Shown here: positions 1 through 8,825 of the stretch, piece after piece | Numbering within the stretch: position 1 is the first letter of the stretch | How the letters are laid out: the number at the start of each line of letters is the position of its first letter | Assembly (NCBI GenBank): GCA_963628785.1 | Contig: CAVGGQ010000041.1 | Coordinates: 1-18,648 of the forward strand | DNA: 18,648 nt | DNA from: Apopatocola sp963628785 | Lineage (GTDB): Bacteria; Bacillota; Clostridia; Oscillospirales; Oscillospiraceae | Reading direction: 5' to 3' | The notes under the pieces: generated by a model | What the model was told of the DNA's origin: nothing | Database searches by the model: none | What the model saw: only the letters and a program-made list of their open reading frames with translations | Program-made: the position numbers and the translations under genes

Positions 1-12
1 ATTCTTATTCTA

Positions 13-44
13 TTAAGACATTTCTTAGAAATTTACGGTATTCT
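13..44 (+). promoter_or_regulatory. Candidate autoregulated promoter of the two-component operon
   Basis: Two tandem half-sites, TTAAGACATTTC (13-24) and TTAGAAATTTAC (25-36), end 2 bp before a -10-like TATTCT (39-44). The same arrangement, with 17 of 24 identical bases and the same 2-bp gap, recurs before the PepSY gene at 2190-2221. Tandem ~11-12-bp repeats taking the place of a -35 box are typical of OmpR/PhoB-type activator sites. The predicted start (~51) would give a leader of only about 14 nt, which is a weakness of the -10 assignment. Binding by the adjacent regulator is inferred. Confidence 0.5.
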
Positions 45-64
45 GCAGTATGAGGTGATATGCT

Positions 65-739
65 TTGAGAATTTTGATTGCGGAAGACGAACGAAATCTG
101 AATCGTATTCTGGAAGAGGTGCTCACGGACGAGGGGTACAGCGTGGATGCGTGCTTTGACGGACAGGAGGCCTGGGATGCCATTGCCTGCGCGGATTACG
201 ATGTGCTCGTGCTCGACATCATGATGCCGCGCATCGACGGGCTCACGCTCGTGCGGCGGCTGCGCGCCGAAGGAAAAACAACCCCCGCTCTCTTCCTCAC
301 GTCGCGCGACAGCGTGGAGGACAAGGTCATCGGTCTCGAAACCGGCGCGGATTACTATCTTGTGAAGCCCTTTCACATGCAGGAGCTTCTCGCGGTCATC
401 CGTGTGATGGCGCGAAAGTACACCGACACACGCACGAACGTGTACACCATCGCCGATCTCACGGTGGATGTGAGCGCGCACACCGTCGTGCGCGGCGGGC
501 GCATCATTGAGCTCACGGGCCGCGAGTTTGCGCTTTTGGAGTACATGATCCGCAACAAGGGCGTCGTGCTCTCGCGCGAACGTATTGAGAACAATCTCTG
601 GAACTACGACTACGAAGGCGGCACGAACGTTGTGGACGTGTATGTCGGCTATCTTCGCAAAAAAATCGACAAGGGTGCTTCGAAGAAGCTCATTCACACC
701 GTATGGGGCACCGGCTGGGTGCTGCGGGAGGACGAATAA
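65..739 (+). CDS. OmpR/PhoB-family response regulator
   Basis: This is a 224-residue DNA-binding response regulator, the usual length for the OmpR/PhoB family. The receiver domain (about 1-115) has the acidic pair E7/D8, phospho-acceptor D51 in VLDIMMP, T79 and K101 before P102. A winged-helix DNA-binding domain follows (about 127-221), with the ELTGREFALLEYM and VDVYVGYLRKKID motifs. The start is TTG at 65, because the ATG at 60 runs into a stop after one codon and GAGGTG at 52-57 is well placed for TTG. Y97 replaces the common Asp in the GADDYLVKPF motif, a mild variation. The stop codon abuts the ATG of the histidine kinase, so the two are co-transcribed and almost certainly partners. The input signal is unknown. 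The element before the gene suggests autoregulation and control of the PepSY gene at 2313. Confidence 0.95.
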   Translation: MRILIAEDERNLNRILEEVLTDEGYSVDACFDGQEAWDAIACADYDVLVLDIMMPRIDGLTLVRRLRAEGKTTPALFLTSRDSVEDKVIGLETGADYYLVKPFHMQELLAVIRVMARKYTDTRTNVYTIADLTVDVSAHTVVRGGRIIELTGREFALLEYMIRNKGVVLSRERIENNLWNYDYEGGTNVVDVYVGYLRKKIDKGASKKLIHTVWGTGWVLREDE

Positions 740-2095
740 ATGTCGGCCAAGTGGAGAATGGTGCTCTGGTTCACGCTCATGATGCTCCTGCTCGCGGCCG
801 TGACGCTCACATTTGTGCTCGTGATGAACGGCTCGGTCATTTCAAATCCCTCCGGGCGGCTCGTGAAGGTCACAGAAAAGTGCGCCGACGGCGTGGAATT
901 CGATCACGGTGACTTTGAGTGGGAGGACATGCCCACCTACCGCCGCAGCGTGTACATCACCTACTACGACTCCGACGGCGACCGCATGCGTGGCGCCATG
1001 CCGTTTGCGGACGATTTCGATCTGCCGCTCGAGGCGGGCAATGTCCGCGCTTTTGAGGACAGCACCGGCGCGGACTGGCTCGTATACGATGAGTATGTGG
1101 ACATCATGGATGTCGGCCTTTGGGTGCGCGGCATCATCTCCTCCGAGGAATCCTCGGGGCCGGGCCGCGTGATACTGCCGCTTACCTGGTCGCTCCTGCC
1201 GGTGCTCGTGCTCGCGTCGCTCGGCGGCGGCTGGCTCATCGCGCGCGATTCGTTTCTGCCGCTCGAGCGCATCACCGAGGCGGCGGGAAAAATTTCGGAC
1301 GGTGACGATCTCTCCGCGCGTCTCAACCTGCGCCGCGGCCCGCGCGAAATGCGGCATCTCGCTCACACCTTTGACGGCATGTTTGCACGGCTCGAGAGCT
1401 CGTTCCAGTCGAAAAAACAGTTTACCGCCGACGCCTCGCACGAGCTGCGCACACCCGTGGCGGTCATTCTCGCCGAATGCGAGCGCGCGAAGCGCAAAGC
1501 ACAGACCTGCGAAGATTTTCTCGCATCCATCGATGTCATCGAACAGCAGGGCAACAAAATGAGTGAGCTTATCTCGCAGCTCCTGTCGCTCACGCGCATC
1601 CAGCAGGGCACGGAGCGCTACCCTCTGCGGCGTGCGGATCTATCCACCTTTGTGGATGCCTGCTGCGATGAGTTCACGCCCTCGGACGAGCGCGGTTGCA
1701 CGCTTGAGACGAACATCGAGCCGGACATCCCGGCGGATTTCAATCCCGACCTTCTTTCACGCGCCATTTTCAACTATCTGCAGAACGCCTACAAATACGG
1801 CTGCGAGAACGGCCACATTCTCGTGTCGCTCTTCCGCGAAGGAGATAAGATCATTCTCTCCGTAAAGGACGACGGCGAGGGCATCCCGAAAGAGCTGCAG
1901 GAAAAGATCTGGCAGCGCTTCTGGCAGCGCGACAACTCCCGCTCCGAAGGCGGCGCCGGTCTCGGCCTCTCGCTCGTTCGGGAGATCGCGACCGTACACA
2001 AAGCGCGCGCGACGGTCATCAGTGAACCCGGTCAGGGCAGTGATTTCCGTCTCATTCTCCCCGCCGTAAAAGAGGAGAAAAAAGAAGAAAAGTAA
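740..2095 (+). CDS. Membrane sensor histidine kinase (HisKA/HATPase)
   Basis: This 451-residue sensor kinase has a transmembrane segment at about 8-29, an acidic extracytoplasmic sensor region (about 30-145), a second transmembrane segment (about 146-168), a HAMP-like linker (about 169-222), then the dimerisation/phosphoacceptor domain with H234 in DASHELRTPV. The ATP-binding domain carries the N box with N349 in NYLQNAYKYG, the G1 box DDGEG at 377-381, the F box around FWQRD and the G2 box GAGLGL at 405-410. All catalytic boxes look intact, so it should autophosphorylate H234 and pass phosphate to D51 of the upstream regulator. Its ATG starts directly after the regulator stop, with GGGAGG about 8 nt before it. 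The sensor domain is not one I recognise. The lysine/glutamate tail is low complexity. Confidence 0.95.
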   Translation: MSAKWRMVLWFTLMMLLLAAVTLTFVLVMNGSVISNPSGRLVKVTEKCADGVEFDHGDFEWEDMPTYRRSVYITYYDSDGDRMRGAMPFADDFDLPLEAGNVRAFEDSTGADWLVYDEYVDIMDVGLWVRGIISSEESSGPGRVILPLTWSLLPVLVLASLGGGWLIARDSFLPLERITEAAGKISDGDDLSARLNLRRGPREMRHLAHTFDGMFARLESSFQSKKQFTADASHELRTPVAVILAECERAKRKAQTCEDFLASIDVIEQQGNKMSELISQLLSLTRIQQGTERYPLRRADLSTFVDACCDEFTPSDERGCTLETNIEPDIPADFNPDLLSRAIFNYLQNAYKYGCENGHILVSLFREGDKIILSVKDDGEGIPKELQEKIWQRFWQRDNSRSEGGAGLGLSLVREIATVHKARATVISEPGQGSDFRLILPAVKEEKKEEK

Positions 2096-2100
2096 GTACG

Positions 2101-2137
2101 AAAGAGCGGTGCCGTATTTTTCGCGGCACTGCTCTTT
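2101..2137 (+). terminator. Hairpin after the histidine kinase
   Basis: A 14-bp inverted repeat (2101-2114 with 2124-2137, one G-T pair) encloses a 9-nt loop six bases after the kinase stop. No uninterrupted T tract follows directly, so it may be an imperfect intrinsic terminator or an mRNA 3'-end stabiliser. Confidence 0.6.
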
Positions 2138-2189
2138 AACATTTCCTCCTAAAAAAAATTTTTCCCGTTTTTAAAATATCTTATTTTTT

Positions 2190-2221
2190 TTAATTCTTTT
2201 CTTAGATTTGTCCTTTATACT
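2190..2221 (+). promoter_or_regulatory. Candidate regulator-controlled promoter of the PepSY gene
   Basis: Half-sites TTAATTCTTTTC (2190-2201) and TTAGATTTGTCC (2202-2213) are followed after 2 bp by a -10 box TATACT (2216-2221). There is no good -35 sequence, as expected for an activator-dependent promoter. The layout matches the element at 13-44, and both -10 boxes continue as TAT(T/A)CTGCAG. The shared site implies control by the same response regulator. Confidence 0.55.
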
Positions 2222-2312
2222 GCAGCCATGATGAAAAAAGGAAAGTCCTCCGTCGCCCGGACGGGGATCAAATAAAGCCGAATGGCAAATTGTATGAAGG
2301 AGATCAAAAATT

Positions 2313-2576
2313 ATGAAAAACACCGTTTATGAACTGAACACCGCTGTTGCTCTTGCCGCTGCCGTGAAGGCCGTGGGCGCCGAGCTTTCCGAAATTACCA
2401 ATGAGACCGTCACTCTCGTCGACGGCTGCTACGAAGTCACGTTCGATACCGATTGGGTTCGCTATGACTGCTACGTTGATGCCGTCACCGGCGAAGTCCC
2501 CGGCATCATGACCGAGCCCGTTCCCGCCGAGTTCGAAGAGCAGACTGTGTCCGCCTCCGAGCACAAAGCCGCATAA
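2313..2576 (+). CDS. Small PepSY-like protein
   Basis: This is an 87-residue acidic protein of a family I cannot name with certainty. The segment YEVTFDTDWVRYDCYVDAVTGEV reads, in pieces, like the beta-strand half of a PepSY domain (YEV then YVDAVTGEV), preceded by a helix (AVALAAAVKAVGAELSE). Most PepSY proteins are exported or membrane-bound, but this one starts MKNTVYELN and has no signal peptide or transmembrane segment, so it appears cytoplasmic. AAGGAG (2297-2302) lies 10 nt before the ATG. Its promoter resembles that of the two-component operon and a strong terminator follows, so it is a single-gene unit probably under control of that system. A role as a feedback modulator of the kinase, as for some PepSY proteins encoded beside sensor kinases, is inference only. 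Confidence 0.75.
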   Translation: MKNTVYELNTAVALAAAVKAVGAELSEITNETVTLVDGCYEVTFDTDWVRYDCYVDAVTGEVPGIMTEPVPAEFEEQTVSASEHKAA

Positions 2577-2600
2577 GCTTATAACTTCACACACCCTTCA

Positions 2601-2648
2601 CCCGGAGTCTTGTCGGAAACGGCAGGGCTCCGGGTTTTTTTATTTTTT
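2601..2648 (+). terminator. Intrinsic terminator of the PepSY gene
   Basis: CCCGGAG (2601-2607) pairs perfectly with CTCCGGG (2628-2634). Inside, CTTGTC and GGCAGG add further pairs. A T-rich tract (2635-2648) follows, giving a textbook rho-independent terminator 25 nt after the stop codon. Confidence 0.92.
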
Positions 2649-2649
2649 A

Positions 2650-2680
2650 ACGGCGGGGAGCCTTTTGTGCTTCCCGCCGT
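2650..2680. repeat. Second stable hairpin between the PepSY gene and dnaA
   Basis: A 12-bp stem (2650-2661 with 2669-2680, one G-T pair) has a 7-nt loop. It follows directly on the T tract of the first terminator. There is no T tract on either strand after it, so it may be a back-up structure or a domain boundary insulating dnaA. Confidence 0.6.
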
Positions 2681-2730
2681 AGTTTCATCTTAGTTTCTAC
2701 TATATATAATACTATAATAATATATTTCTG

Positions 2731-2759
2731 TTTACAGGACGGGGAAAATATGATATACT
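2731..2759 (+). promoter_or_regulatory. dnaA promoter
   Basis: TTTACA (2731-2736), a 17-bp spacer and TATACT (2754-2759) form a good sigma-A-type promoter, placing the transcript start near 2766 and giving a leader of about 45 nt before dnaA. An AT-rich run (about 2698-2727) lies directly upstream and could act as an UP element. Confidence 0.8.
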
Positions 2760-2810
2760 AAATTAGTTATAATTCGGGTAATTATCTGCGTAAAAGGAGA
2801 CGGAGAGAAT

Positions 2811-4121
2811 ATGAATTCCCTCAATGATATATGGAACAGCATTCTTGCCATTCTCGGGCAGAATCTGACGGCCACGGCGCTCAATACGTGGTTTGCCGAC
2901 TGCACGCCCGTGGAGCTGGTGAATAACCGTCTTGTCATCCACACGCCGACGGAATTTAAGCGCGACATCATTCAGACCCGCTTCTCCGGTACGATCATCG
3001 CCGCGCTCAGCGATCTCTTCTCCGCCGAATTCAAGCTCACGATCCTCGCCGGCGACGAGCTCGAGAGCTACATTTCCGAGACGAAGACCGACGATACGCT
3101 CCCCGAGGTCGCGGGCTTCACATTCGACAACTTCGTTGTCGGTCCCTCGAACAAGTATGCGCATGCGGCATCCATTGCCGTAGCCGACAATCCGGGAAAA
3201 ATCTATAACCCCCTCTTCATTTACGGCAATTCGGGTCTCGGAAAAACGCACCTTCTCCTCGCCATCGGCAGTCAGATCCACACGAAGAACCCGAAGGCAA
3301 AAATCGTATACGTAAAGGGAGATGACTTCACGAACGACCTCATCCATGCCATTCAGGTGGGCGGCGGCGAGGAATTTCGCGCGAAGTACCGCAGCGCCGA
3401 TCTGCTCCTCATGGATGATATTCAGTTCATCGCCGGCAAGCAGCAGACGCAGGAGGAATTCTTCCACACATTCAATACTCTCTATGAAGCCGGAAAACAG
3501 ATCGTCGTCACATCGGACCGTCCTCCGATGGATATGAATAAGCTCGAAGACCGTATCCGCACAAGGCTCGAATGGGGCCTCATGGCAGACGTGCAGCCGC
3601 CGGATCTTGAGACGCGCATGGCCATCACGCGCAACAAGGCCGCACAGCTCGGCATGGTGCTCTCGGACGATGTCGTGGAGTTCATCGGCGAGAATGTCAC
3701 ATCCAATATCCGTCAGCTTGAGGGTGTGGTGAAAAAGATCACCTCGTATCACGACCTCATGAAGGACGAAATCACCGTAACGACCGTGCGCCGCGCCATC
3801 AAGGATGTCATCCGTGTGGGAACCTATGTGCCGACGCCCGACATCATCATTGCGGAGACCGCGCTCTACTACTCCATCACCGAGCAGGCAGTGCGCGGAC
3901 AGTCCCGCCAGAAAAACACGGCAACGGCGCGGCAGGTCGCGATGTACCTCTGCCGCACGCTCACTAACATGGCGCTCGCCGACATCGGCACGCAGTTTGA
4001 AGGGCGCAACCACACGACCGTCCTCTCGTCCATCCGCAAAGTCGAAGAGCTCATGAAAACGAGCCCCGAAATGCAGACAGTCATCCGCGATATCACTTTC
4101 AACATCAACTCCAAAGCCTGA
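2811..4121 (+). CDS. dnaA: Chromosomal replication initiator protein DnaA
   Basis: DnaA is the AAA+ ATPase that binds DnaA boxes at oriC, melts the origin and loads the helicase. The 436 residues show domain I (about 1-85, including ALNTWFADC), a short domain II, then the AAA+ domain with Walker A GNSGLGKTH at 139-147 and Walker B LLMDDIQF with D202/D203. The C-terminal DNA-binding domain IV has the signature GRNHTTV at 398-404; the family usually has GRDHTTV, so Asn replaces Asp at a DNA-facing position. AAGGAGA (2794-2800) lies 10 nt before the ATG and sets the start. The length is close to the family norm. It lies directly before an intergenic region rich in DnaA boxes and before dnaN, the classic arrangement. 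The rpmH-rnpA group that often sits behind dnaA in Firmicutes is not present here. Confidence 0.98.
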   Translation: MNSLNDIWNSILAILGQNLTATALNTWFADCTPVELVNNRLVIHTPTEFKRDIIQTRFSGTIIAALSDLFSAEFKLTILAGDELESYISETKTDDTLPEVAGFTFDNFVVGPSNKYAHAASIAVADNPGKIYNPLFIYGNSGLGKTHLLLAIGSQIHTKNPKAKIVYVKGDDFTNDLIHAIQVGGGEEFRAKYRSADLLLMDDIQFIAGKQQTQEEFFHTFNTLYEAGKQIVVTSDRPPMDMNKLEDRIRTRLEWGLMADVQPPDLETRMAITRNKAAQLGMVLSDDVVEFIGENVTSNIRQLEGVVKKITSYHDLMKDEITVTTVRRAIKDVIRVGTYVPTPDIIIAETALYYSITEQAVRGQSRQKNTATARQVAMYLCRTLTNMALADIGTQFEGRNHTTVLSSIRKVEELMKTSPEMQTVIRDITFNINSKA

Positions 4122-4376
4122 AAGTTATCCGATATTAACACTTTTCCCGGCTTTTCCACAACAGGTATGTTCAAAACCTGTTGAAAAGTGTGCAAAACTC
4201 TTTTTTTCTATGTTCTTTGTGGAAAACGTTGAAAACCGCCCCCAATTTTTTCAACATCGAATTTCGTTGAAAATCAAGGCTCAATACGGGTTATCCACAA
4301 ATTTTCGTACTACTAATACTTGCTGCTAAAAAATTAATCTTTCTATCTTTCTTTCTGAAGAAACGGAGGAAATAAA
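4122..4376. other. oriC: Replication origin (oriC), dnaA-dnaN intergenic region
   Basis: This 255-bp region carries a perfect DnaA box TTATCCACA at 4291-4299, one-mismatch boxes TTTTCCACA at 4152-4160 and, on the other strand, at 4218-4226, and looser copies TGTTGAAAA at 4179-4187 and TTTTCAACA at 4248-4256. A TTGAAAA core recurs at 4181, 4229 and 4267. After the perfect box come the triplets CTA CTA ATA CTT (4310-4321) and an AT-rich stretch with little G (4326-4360). This matches a DnaA box followed by a DnaA-trio and duplex-unwinding element. The dnaN promoter must also lie here; only weak candidates are visible, such as TTGCTG at 4320 with TATCTT at 4344. Confidence 0.88.
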
Positions 4377-5489
4377 ATGAAATTTACCTGTGAAAAATAT
4401 CTCCTGAGTCTCGCCGTTGCGACGGCCGGCCGCGCCGTGGCGTCCAAAAGCCCGATCTCCGCGCTCGAGGGTCTGCTCATCGAAGCCGGACACAATGTCC
4501 GCATCACGGGATATGACCTGAAAAAAGGCATTTACACTACCTTCCAGGCCGATGTGAGCGTTACCGGTACGGTCGTTCTTTCCGCGAAGCTCTTCAGCGA
4601 CATCGTCCGCAAGCTGCCCGACGGCATCGTCACGGTCTGCTCCGATGAGTACAACACCGTCAATATCACCTGCGGCAATGCCGACTACAACATCTCCGGC
4701 GTCTCCCCCGAGGATTATCCCGAGCTCCCCTCGCTCGACCGTTGCAGCATGTTCACTCTCCCGCAGGAGAAGCTCGCGCGCATGATCTCCGAGACGAGCT
4801 TCGCCATTTCCACGAACGAGTCCCGCCCCGTGTATACCGGCGCTCTCTTCGAAGTGGAGAACAACAACCTCACCATTGTCGCCGTGGACGGCTACCGCAT
4901 GGCCATCCGCCGCGAAGAGGCCGATTCGTGCGATGTCGAACAACTCAAGTTTATCGTGCCCGGCACATCGCTCTCCGATGTGGAAAAAATCTGCATGAGC
5001 CCCGACGAGCCGGTGAAAATCTCCGTCGACCAGAGCCATGTTTCGTTCTCCGTGGGCGACACGGTGCTTATTTCCCGCCGTCTCGAAGGCGAGTTTCTCA
5101 ACTATCGGAAGACCGTGCCGAACGACTTCCCGTATAAATTCACCGCCCAGCGTTCCGATATCATCCGCTGCGCCGAGCGCGTGAGCCTCATCATCGACGA
5201 CCGCACGAAGAACCCGCTCCGCTGCAACTTCGGTGACAACATTCTCAACATCACCTGCGCCACCTCCATCGGCCGCGCCGAGGACTGCTGCCCCATCGAC
5301 GGCGACGGCGGCAACATGCTCATCGGCTTCAACAACAGCTATCTTCTCGATGCCCTCAAGGCCGCGCCCACCGATACGGTGTGCATCAACATCGTAAACG
5401 GCAACTCCCCGTGCGTCATCACGCCCGAGGACGGCAGCGACAGCTATCTTTATATGATCCTTCCCGTGCGCCTGCGCGCGGAGAGCTGA
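4377..5489 (+). CDS. dnaN: DNA polymerase III beta subunit (sliding clamp)
   Basis: DnaN forms the dimeric ring that tethers the replicative polymerase and other enzymes to DNA. The 370-residue length, the start MKFTCEKYLLSLAVATAGRA, the central YTGALFEVENNNLTIVAVDG strand and the C-terminal YMILPVR strand are all typical of the three-domain clamp. GGAGGA (4365-4370) lies 6 nt before the ATG. It is the first gene after oriC and begins a tightly packed series; its TGA overlaps the recF ATG by one base. The N-terminal sequence differs in detail from the Bacillus protein, but no clamp region seems missing. Confidence 0.97.
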   Translation: MKFTCEKYLLSLAVATAGRAVASKSPISALEGLLIEAGHNVRITGYDLKKGIYTTFQADVSVTGTVVLSAKLFSDIVRKLPDGIVTVCSDEYNTVNITCGNADYNISGVSPEDYPELPSLDRCSMFTLPQEKLARMISETSFAISTNESRPVYTGALFEVENNNLTIVAVDGYRMAIRREEADSCDVEQLKFIVPGTSLSDVEKICMSPDEPVKISVDQSHVSFSVGDTVLISRRLEGEFLNYRKTVPNDFPYKFTAQRSDIIRCAERVSLIIDDRTKNPLRCNFGDNILNITCATSIGRAEDCCPIDGDGGNMLIGFNNSYLLDALKAAPTDTVCINIVNGNSPCVITPEDGSDSYLYMILPVRLRAES

Positions 5490-6607
5490 TGCGCGTCGAT
5501 GCCGTGCAGACGGAGAACTTCCGTCTGCTGGATATGCAGAGCGTGGAATTTTCTCCGGGCGTCAACGTTATTGCGGGCGCGAACGCGCAGGGAAAAACGA
5601 CGCTTTTAGAGAGCGTGTATCTGCTCACGGGCGCGAAGAGCTTCCGCACTTATTACGATAAGGAGCTCATTGCCTTCGACAAAGATGCCGCGCTCATTCG
5701 CGGCAGCATATTCGCCGCCGAGCGCGAGCAGAACATCGAAATATCGCTGCGGCGGGGGAGAACCCGTCAGATCAAGCGCAACGGCGTGAAAGCCTCGCCC
5801 GGCGAGATATCGGATTATCTCAAAGCCATTCTTTTTTCGCCCGACGATCTTGCCATGATCCGCGGAGCGGCTTCGCTGCGGCGCAAAATGATGGACAGCG
5901 CCATCACGCAGCTCCGCCCGGGGTACGGCGCGATGATCGCGGAATACAGCCGCCTGCAGGAGAGCAAAACGCGCGTACTCAAGGACTGGAGCGAAAAGCC
6001 CGACCTTCTGGATACGCTCGATGTCTACTCGGACGGCATGTGCCGCCTGTCGGCGAAGATCATCCGCTACCGCGCCTCGTTCGCGCGGCGCCTTGCGGAG
6101 AGCGCGAGGGCCGTACAGAAAGAATTTTCCGGCGGGACGGAGGAGCTAGGCATTGAGTATTCCACAGTTTCGACCGTGCAGGACCCGACGGCTGCCGAGC
6201 GTGACATCTTCGAGGCCGTCTCCGAACGGCAGCGCGCCCTGCGGCAGGCGGAGCTGGACAGTACGCTCTGTCTGGTGGGAGCGCACAAGGATGACCTTCT
6301 CATTACGATCAACGGCGCGGATGCGCGCTCGTATGCATCGCAGGGACAGACGCGCACGGCGGCTCTCTCCGTAAAGCTTGCCGAGCGCGAGATTTTCCTG
6401 CAGGAGACCGGCGAGAAGCCGGTGCTTCTCCTGGATGATGTGCTCTCCGAGCTCGACAGTGCGCGGCAGGAGTTCGTCTTAAACCGCATCGGCGGCGGAC
6501 AGACGCTCGTGAGCTGCTGCGAGGCGGCTTCGCTCGCACGCATGAGCGGCGGGCGCGTACTCTTTATGGACAAAGGGCGGGTAAGCGAAAAATGTATCTC
6601 CATTTAG
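5489..6607 (+). CDS. recF: DNA replication and repair protein RecF
   Basis: RecF is an SMC-like ATPase that helps RecO and RecR load RecA at single-strand gaps. Residues 30-37 hold the Walker A motif GANAQGKT. Near the C-terminus are the signature ASQGQTRTAALSVKLAE and the Walker B segment PVLLLDDVLSELD. The frame is open for 36 more codons upstream inside dnaN, but the ATG at 5489, which overlaps the dnaN stop as ATGA-type coupling, gives 372 residues starting MRVDAVQTENFR, the family length and start. There is no strong separate ribosome site, which fits translational coupling to dnaN. The gene overlaps the next one (remB-like) by 16 nt. Confidence 0.96.
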   Translation: MRVDAVQTENFRLLDMQSVEFSPGVNVIAGANAQGKTTLLESVYLLTGAKSFRTYYDKELIAFDKDAALIRGSIFAAEREQNIEISLRRGRTRQIKRNGVKASPGEISDYLKAILFSPDDLAMIRGAASLRRKMMDSAITQLRPGYGAMIAEYSRLQESKTRVLKDWSEKPDLLDTLDVYSDGMCRLSAKIIRYRASFARRLAESARAVQKEFSGGTEELGIEYSTVSTVQDPTAAERDIFEAVSERQRALRQAELDSTLCLVGAHKDDLLITINGADARSYASQGQTRTAALSVKLAEREIFLQETGEKPVLLLDDVLSELDSARQEFVLNRIGGGQTLVSCCEAASLARMSGGRVLFMDKGRVSEKCISI

Positions 6608-6852
6608 GCGTTGATACGGTCGTGAAAACCGAGAGCATTCTCGCGGTATGCGACCTGGACAATACAAGCTCTTCCCACATCACGCGCGATTACCTGCGCC
6701 GGGCCGAGGAGGCGGGCGAGGTGATCAACGTGGCGGAGGATCTGCCGAAATCTTTTGTTGTCTGCGTGGAAAACGGGCAAAAGCGCGTATATCTCTCGCA
6801 ACTCAACACCGCTACGCTTCTCAAGCGTGCGGAAAACGCATCCTTTGAATAA
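6592..6852 (+). CDS. remB: RemB/YaaB-like DUF370 protein
   Basis: This 86-residue protein begins MYLHLGVDTVVKTESILAV and contains KSFVVCVENGQKRVYLSQL and TLLKRAEN, the pattern of the DUF370 family. In Bacillus subtilis the gene at this exact place, between recF and gyrB, is yaaB (remB), linked to control of extracellular matrix genes. The related RemA is a DNA-binding protein; whether this one binds DNA cannot be told from the sequence. The start lies inside the 3' end of recF (16-nt overlap), with AAAGGGCGGG about 11 nt upstream as a weak ribosome site. The gap to gyrB is 20 nt. Confidence 0.88.
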   Translation: MYLHLGVDTVVKTESILAVCDLDNTSSSHITRDYLRRAEEAGEVINVAEDLPKSFVVCVENGQKRVYLSQLNTATLLKRAENASFE

Positions 6853-6872
6853 CTCATCACGGAGGAAAACCC

Positions 6873-8813
<1,941 letters not shown>

Positions 8814-8825
8814 GGAGGCGGGAAT

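Noticed and set aside
2228..2312. Riboswitch in the leader of the PepSY gene
   Set aside because: The ~85-nt leader contains a small GC hairpin but none of the conserved cores I know, such as the c-di-GMP aptamer.
5381..5488. A recF start 36 codons further upstream, inside dnaN
   Set aside because: The added residues are Arg/His-rich and lack family similarity, while the ATG at 5489 overlaps the dnaN stop and gives the normal RecF start and length.
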